Source of the DNA: Ferruginibacter sp.
GTDB lineage: Bacteria; Bacteroidota; Bacteroidia; Chitinophagales; Chitinophagaceae
Assembly (NCBI GenBank): GCA_018057635.1
Contig: JAGPDJ010000052.1
Span: 1-10,356 of the forward strand
Reading direction: 5' to 3'
DNA: 10,356 nt
The position numbers and the translations under genes were made by a program. This document shows, one piece after another, positions 7,376-10,356 of the stretch. Each line of letters opens with the position of its first letter. The stretch's first letter is position 1. A model generated the notes under the pieces. The model had not been told where the DNA came from, searched no databases, and was given only the letters and a program-made list of their open reading frames with translations.

Positions 7376-8338
7376 TTACTGAATATGCGTATTGTTTTTA
7401 AACCATTCGGCTGTTTTCATAATACCTTCTTCAAGATCAACCTTCGCTTTAAATCCTAAAATATTATAAGCTTTTTGTACACTTGGTATCCGAATCGCAA
7501 TATCAGCCGACAGCGGCGGTTCAAACAAAATCTTTGAATCTGATTTTAAAACCCTGCAAATAGTTTGGGCAAGACCAAGAATGGTAATCACAGCTCTTGC
7601 ATTACCCAGGTTAAAACTTTGTCCCACTGCTTTTGGATCTTCAATACAACGGACAAGACAATCAATAAAATCATCAACATAACACCATGCTCTTATTTGG
7701 TTGCCATCTCCATCTATTTTAATGGCTTCACTTTTCAATGCACGTTTGATAAAAATTTGCATAGCACCTTCGCCAGTTTGGCCTGGCCCATACACATTAA
7801 AAGGACGCACCGTAACAACAGGCAATTGATATTGTGCATGGTAAGCGTGTGCTAAATGTTCGCCTGCCAGTTTTGATACTGCATACGTCCATCTTGCTTC
7901 GCCTGCCGAGCCAGCTACCGTTGCATCGTCTTCGGATGAACGGAAAGCCATTGAACCAAAAACTTCTGAAGTGGAAAAATCAATAAACCTGTCTTTTACA
8001 TTATTATCCATTGCCGCCTGCAAAGCATTTGCTGTACCAATCATATTTACCTGCATGGTATGTACAGGATTTTTTATAACTGTGTCAATTCCGGCAATCC
8101 CGGCTGCATGAACAACAATATCAGCGCCTCTCATTGATTGTTTAAGCAGTGGATAATCCAACACATCACCTTTTACTACAGTTATATTCGGGTGATCTAT
8201 AAAACCACTACCACTCAACGTATCCCGGTGGAAATTATCATAAACAACAATCTTATTGTCGGTAATATATTTCCTGATTAAAGTATTTGCAATAAAACCG
8301 GCGCCCCCGGTAATAAAAATTTGTTTATTACAGATCAT
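7376..8338 (-). CDS. NAD-dependent nucleotide-sugar dehydratase/epimerase (extended SDR)
   Basis: This 320-residue enzyme is an extended short-chain dehydrogenase acting on a nucleotide sugar in the cytoplasm. The Rossmann motif is GGAGFIA (11-17), where the last Gly of the usual GGAGFIG is Ala. HAAGIAG (77-83), the active-site STSEVFG (122-128) and Tyr152-x3-Lys156 (YAVSK) follow. [10 protein letters not shown] (178-187) and WCYVDDFID (218-226) are typical substrate-domain motifs. The Ser-Glu pair in STSEVFG is the pattern of 4,6-dehydratases and UDP-glucuronate decarboxylases; 4-epimerases usually lack the Glu. With the aminotransferase and acetyltransferase beside it, a 4,6-dehydratase giving a 4-keto-6-deoxy sugar is the favoured role. 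An epimerase cannot be ruled out. It overlaps the aminotransferase gene by 11 bases. Confidence 0.88.
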   Translation of the reverse strand: MICNKQIFITGGAGFIANTLIRKYITDNKIVVYDNFHRDTLSGSGFIDHPNITVVKGDVLDYPLLKQSMRGADIVVHAAGIAGIDTVIKNPVHTMQVNMIGTANALQAAMDNNVKDRFIDFSTSEVFGSMAFRSSEDDATVAGSAGEARWTYAVSKLAGEHLAHAYHAQYQLPVVTVRPFNVYGPGQTGEGAMQIFIKRALKSEAIKIDGDGNQIRAWCYVDDFIDCLVRCIEDPKAVGQSFNLGNARAVITILGLAQTICRVLKSDSKILFEPPLSADIAIRIPSVQKAYNILGFKAKVDLEEGIMKTAEWFKNNTHIQ

Positions 8339-9464
8339 TTTTTATTGATTTATTTATTTCTGTTGCTATATATTTTACATCCTCTTTTGTCAATCCATAA
8401 TATAGTGGCAGGGCTAATCCACTAGTGTAAGCCCTGTATGCATAAGGAAAAGATGCTTTATTGTTGAACCCGTATTTTTCTTGATAATATTTTGTGGCAG
8501 GTATACATTGTGCACCATAGTTACTGCCAATTCCCCTTTCTTTTAATGCAGCAATTAGTTGTGCTCTGTTTATTTTTTCTTCAAGAACCACATGGAAGGT
8601 TTGCCATGTGTGATTTTTCCCATCGGGTACAACCGGCAACTTCATGACTGATGCATCCAATTCATTCAGGTAAACATCAGCAAGCATCTGCTTCTGTGTT
8701 AGTATCTGGTCAAACCTTTCTAACTGACTATTAACAAATGCAGCCTGAAAATCGGTCAATCTGTAATTATACCCTGCAAGAATAAACTCCATACTATCCG
8801 TATTTTCTGAATCGATGCCATGATTACGCAATGCCCTGAACTTAGCGGCGAGTTCCTGATTGTTTGTTGTAATTATTCCACCTTCGCCGGAAGTAACACT
8901 TTTTCTTGGATGAAGTGAAAAAGAAGCAACAATACCGAAGCTTCCTACGGGCTGTTCATTTTCTTTTGCCCCTAATGCACAGGCAGCATCTTCAATAACA
9001 TGAATCTTATTTGTCAAAGCAATTGATATGACTTCACTGATATTACAGGCAAGTCCAAACTCATGCACAGGGATGATTGCTTTTGTCTTTTCTGTAATAA
9101 CCGCTTTTATTTTAGAAACATCAATATTAAACGTATCAGAATCAATGTCAACAAAAACAGGGGTAGCACCAACCAATTCTACAACATTCGCTGTTGCCAC
9201 ATAAGAAAAAGCCGGCACAATCACTTCATCACCTTTCCCAATGCCCAGGGAAATAAGGGCAAGATGCAATGTAGCAGTACCATTTGAAACAGCAACTGCC
9301 TCTTTTACATTTGCAATTTGACGAATTTTGTTTTCAAGCAATCCTACATGCTTTCCCTGGATCAACATACCCGATTGCAGTACTTCTGTTACAGCTGCAA
9401 TATCATCAGGGGTGATATATGGAATCATTAAAGGGAACTGCTTGTTCAAGTTAGTTGTCTCCAT
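8328..9464 (-). CDS. DegT/DnrJ/EryC1/StrS-family PLP-dependent sugar aminotransferase
   Basis: This enzyme transfers an amino group, usually from glutamate, to a keto sugar nucleotide. The 378 residues have the normal family length. They show the N-terminal [13 protein letters not shown], the cofactor-site [11 protein letters not shown] (60-70) and [13 protein letters not shown] (83-95). EDAACALGA (158-166) carries Asp159, which should contact the PLP ring nitrogen. [14 protein letters not shown] (183-196) has the Schiff-base Lys188, and NYRLTD is near residue 233. All catalytic residues are present, so it is an active aminotransferase and not a StrS-type dehydratase. Its likely substrate is the keto sugar made by the SDR enzyme encoded next. 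It begins 19 bases inside the end of the upstream wzt, and its stop lies inside the start of the SDR gene. The transport and sugar-synthesis genes are therefore on one message. Confidence 0.94.
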   Translation of the reverse strand: METTNLNKQFPLMIPYITPDDIAAVTEVLQSGMLIQGKHVGLLENKIRQIANVKEAVAVSNGTATLHLALISLGIGKGDEVIVPAFSYVATANVVELVGATPVFVDIDSDTFNIDVSKIKAVITEKTKAIIPVHEFGLACNISEVISIALTNKIHVIEDAACALGAKENEQPVGSFGIVASFSLHPRKSVTSGEGGIITTNNQELAAKFRALRNHGIDSENTDSMEFILAGYNYRLTDFQAAFVNSQLERFDQILTQKQMLADVYLNELDASVMKLPVVPDGKNHTWQTFHVVLEEKINRAQLIAALKERGIGSNYGAQCIPATKYYQEKYGFNNKASFPYAYRAYTSGLALPLYYGLTKEDVKYIATEINKSIKNDL

Positions 9465-10356
9465 TTTGTTGTTGGCCTGAAATAACCATGTTTCCAGTTC
9501 TGGTTATAATCAAAATCACTTTCGTATGATATATACAGCACCTCAAAGCTAATAATATTTTCAAGGTAAGCTATTGTAGCTCCATTTGACAAATGTGCTC
9601 CTAAAGTTATGTAATAAAAACCAGGTTGCAATTGATTCTCAATTTCTGCATTAAACCTGTATTTACCTTTTTCAAGAGAAACATGTTTTATCGAGCTCCA
9701 GTTACTTTGTGAAATGGATAACTCAACTCCTTCTCTTGAAACTAATTTGATATCAAAAAAGAAGTTTTGAAGCAATTGATTTACTTCGATTTCAAACTCA
9801 ATCGCAATTGGTGATTCAAATGGAATAGCATTTAAATTATCTGTATGTATGCTTTTAACAATAATTGATCTGAAATATAATATACCGGATGCATACATAT
9901 GAATATCATCAGGAATTGCTTCCAGCATGGTAGGTTTTTCCCCTGAATTCAGATAATGATCAACAATATCCAGAACAAAGCCCTCTTTCTCAATCAGTCC
10001 ATTGTGCAATAAAATACCACGTTGACAAAGAGATTTTATCGATGCCATATTATGGCTTACAAGCAAAACAGTCTTTCCATCATTAGTAGAAACATCTCGC
10101 ATTTTCCCCAGACATTTTGCCTGAAAATCTGCATCACCTACGGCCAGTACTTCATCTACAATAAGAATTTCACTTTCCAGGTATGCGGCCACGGCAAAAG
10201 CCAGCCTCACATACATGCCACTGCTGTAGCGCTTTACTGGCGTATCTATATAGCGTTCCACGCCGGCAAAATCTACAATGGCATCAAACTTGCGTTTTAT
10301 TTCATTCTTCGTCATGCCCAGTATGGCTCCGTTTAAAAAAATATTGTCTCTGCCGC
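9446..10356 (-). CDS. wzt: Second polysaccharide ABC transporter ATPase (N-terminal part beyond right edge)
   Basis: The reading frame is open to the window edge, so the Met at 10315 is internal. 302 residues are visible, starting GRDNIFLNGAILG, and about 126 are missing if it matches the other wzt. It contains the signature YSSGM, Walker B ILIVDE and the H-loop VSHN; Walker A lies outside. Up to VGD just after Walker B the protein is identical to the wzt at 1898-618. From there on it differs strongly, and the last approximately 170 residues form a different Wzt_C-like beta-sandwich, which should recognise a different glycan end or modification. G+C falls in step: line 10201-10260 counts 30/60, line 9481-9540 only 18/60. 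The end overlaps the aminotransferase gene by 19 bases. A partner wzm, if any, must lie to the right of the window. Confidence 0.94.
   Translation of the reverse strand, partial: GRDNIFLNGAILGMTKNEIKRKFDAIVDFAGVERYIDTPVKRYSSGMYVRLAFAVAAYLESEILIVDEVLAVGDADFQAKCLGKMRDVSTNDGKTVLLVSHNMASIKSLCQRGILLHNGLIEKEGFVLDIVDHYLNSGEKPTMLEAIPDDIHMYASGILYFRSIIVKSIHTDNLNAIPFESPIAIEFEIEVNQLLQNFFFDIKLVSREGVELSISQSNWSSIKHVSLEKGKYRFNAEIENQLQPGFYYITLGAHLSNGATIAYLENIISFEVLYISYESDFDYNQNWKHGYFRPTTKWRQLT
10137..10356. repeat. Direct repeat copy 2 (wzt ATPase core)
   Basis: Second copy of the 220-base segment at 1306-1525, same orientation, cut by the right window edge. It codes for the stretch from GRDN to just after Walker B of the partial wzt. 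The 15 differences from copy 1 are silent. The match may be longer outside the window. Confidence 0.95.

Noticed and set aside
10022..10336. Plus-strand open frame similar in translation to one at 1290-1505.
   Set aside because: The similarity arises because both lie antisense to the duplicated wzt ATPase core; the conserved frame is the wzt one.

Overview
The window carries part of a surface-polysaccharide (O-antigen or exopolysaccharide) gene cluster, with every gene on the minus strand and transcription running from high to low coordinates. The organism looks like a member of the Bacteroidota, perhaps the Chitinophagaceae. The reasons are an AT-rich genome, tightly packed genes with little visible Shine-Dalgarno sequence, and Wzm/Wzt proteins of the style found in that phylum. 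No marker gene fixes the genus.

In transcription order, right to left: a wzt-type ABC ATPase cut by the right edge (10356-9446); a DegT/DnrJ-family PLP aminotransferase (9464-8328); an extended-SDR nucleotide-sugar dehydratase or epimerase (8338-7376); a left-handed beta-helix acetyltransferase (7369-6848); a HisH-type glutaminase (6838-6221); a HisF-type ammonia-channel partner (6221-5460); a WbpG/PseA-type N-acetyl sugar amidotransferase with a GTG start (5460-4297); and a GT4-like glycosyltransferase (4297-3077). A 310-base gap follows that contains a decayed N-terminal fragment of a second WbpG-type gene. Then come the Wzm permease (2766-1900), a complete Wzt ATPase (1898-618) and a GT2 glycosyltransferase cut by the left edge (592-1). 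Genes from the right edge down to 3077 overlap or lie within 9 bases of each other, and four successive genes share single-base stop/start overlaps (TGATG, TAGTG, TAATG). They are almost surely one operon.

The genes suggest a nucleotide-sugar pathway. The SDR enzyme and aminotransferase would make an amino sugar, the acetyltransferase would N-acetylate it, and HisH-HisF-WbpG would convert an acetamido group to an acetamidino group with glutamine-derived ammonia. The glycosyltransferases would build the repeat unit or chain, and Wzm/Wzt would export it across the inner membrane. The exact sugar cannot be read from the sequence.

The points most worth a second look are these. (1) The HisF homologue has Leu in place of the catalytic Asp11, while Asp130 and the ammonia-gate residues remain, as expected for a subunit that only delivers ammonia. 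(2) Two wzt genes in direct orientation are about 93% identical in DNA over the visible part of the ATPase domain, with no amino-acid change, then diverge abruptly; they flank an approximately 8.8-kb segment. (3) The wbpG remnant, with an in-frame stop, is a scar of earlier cluster exchange.
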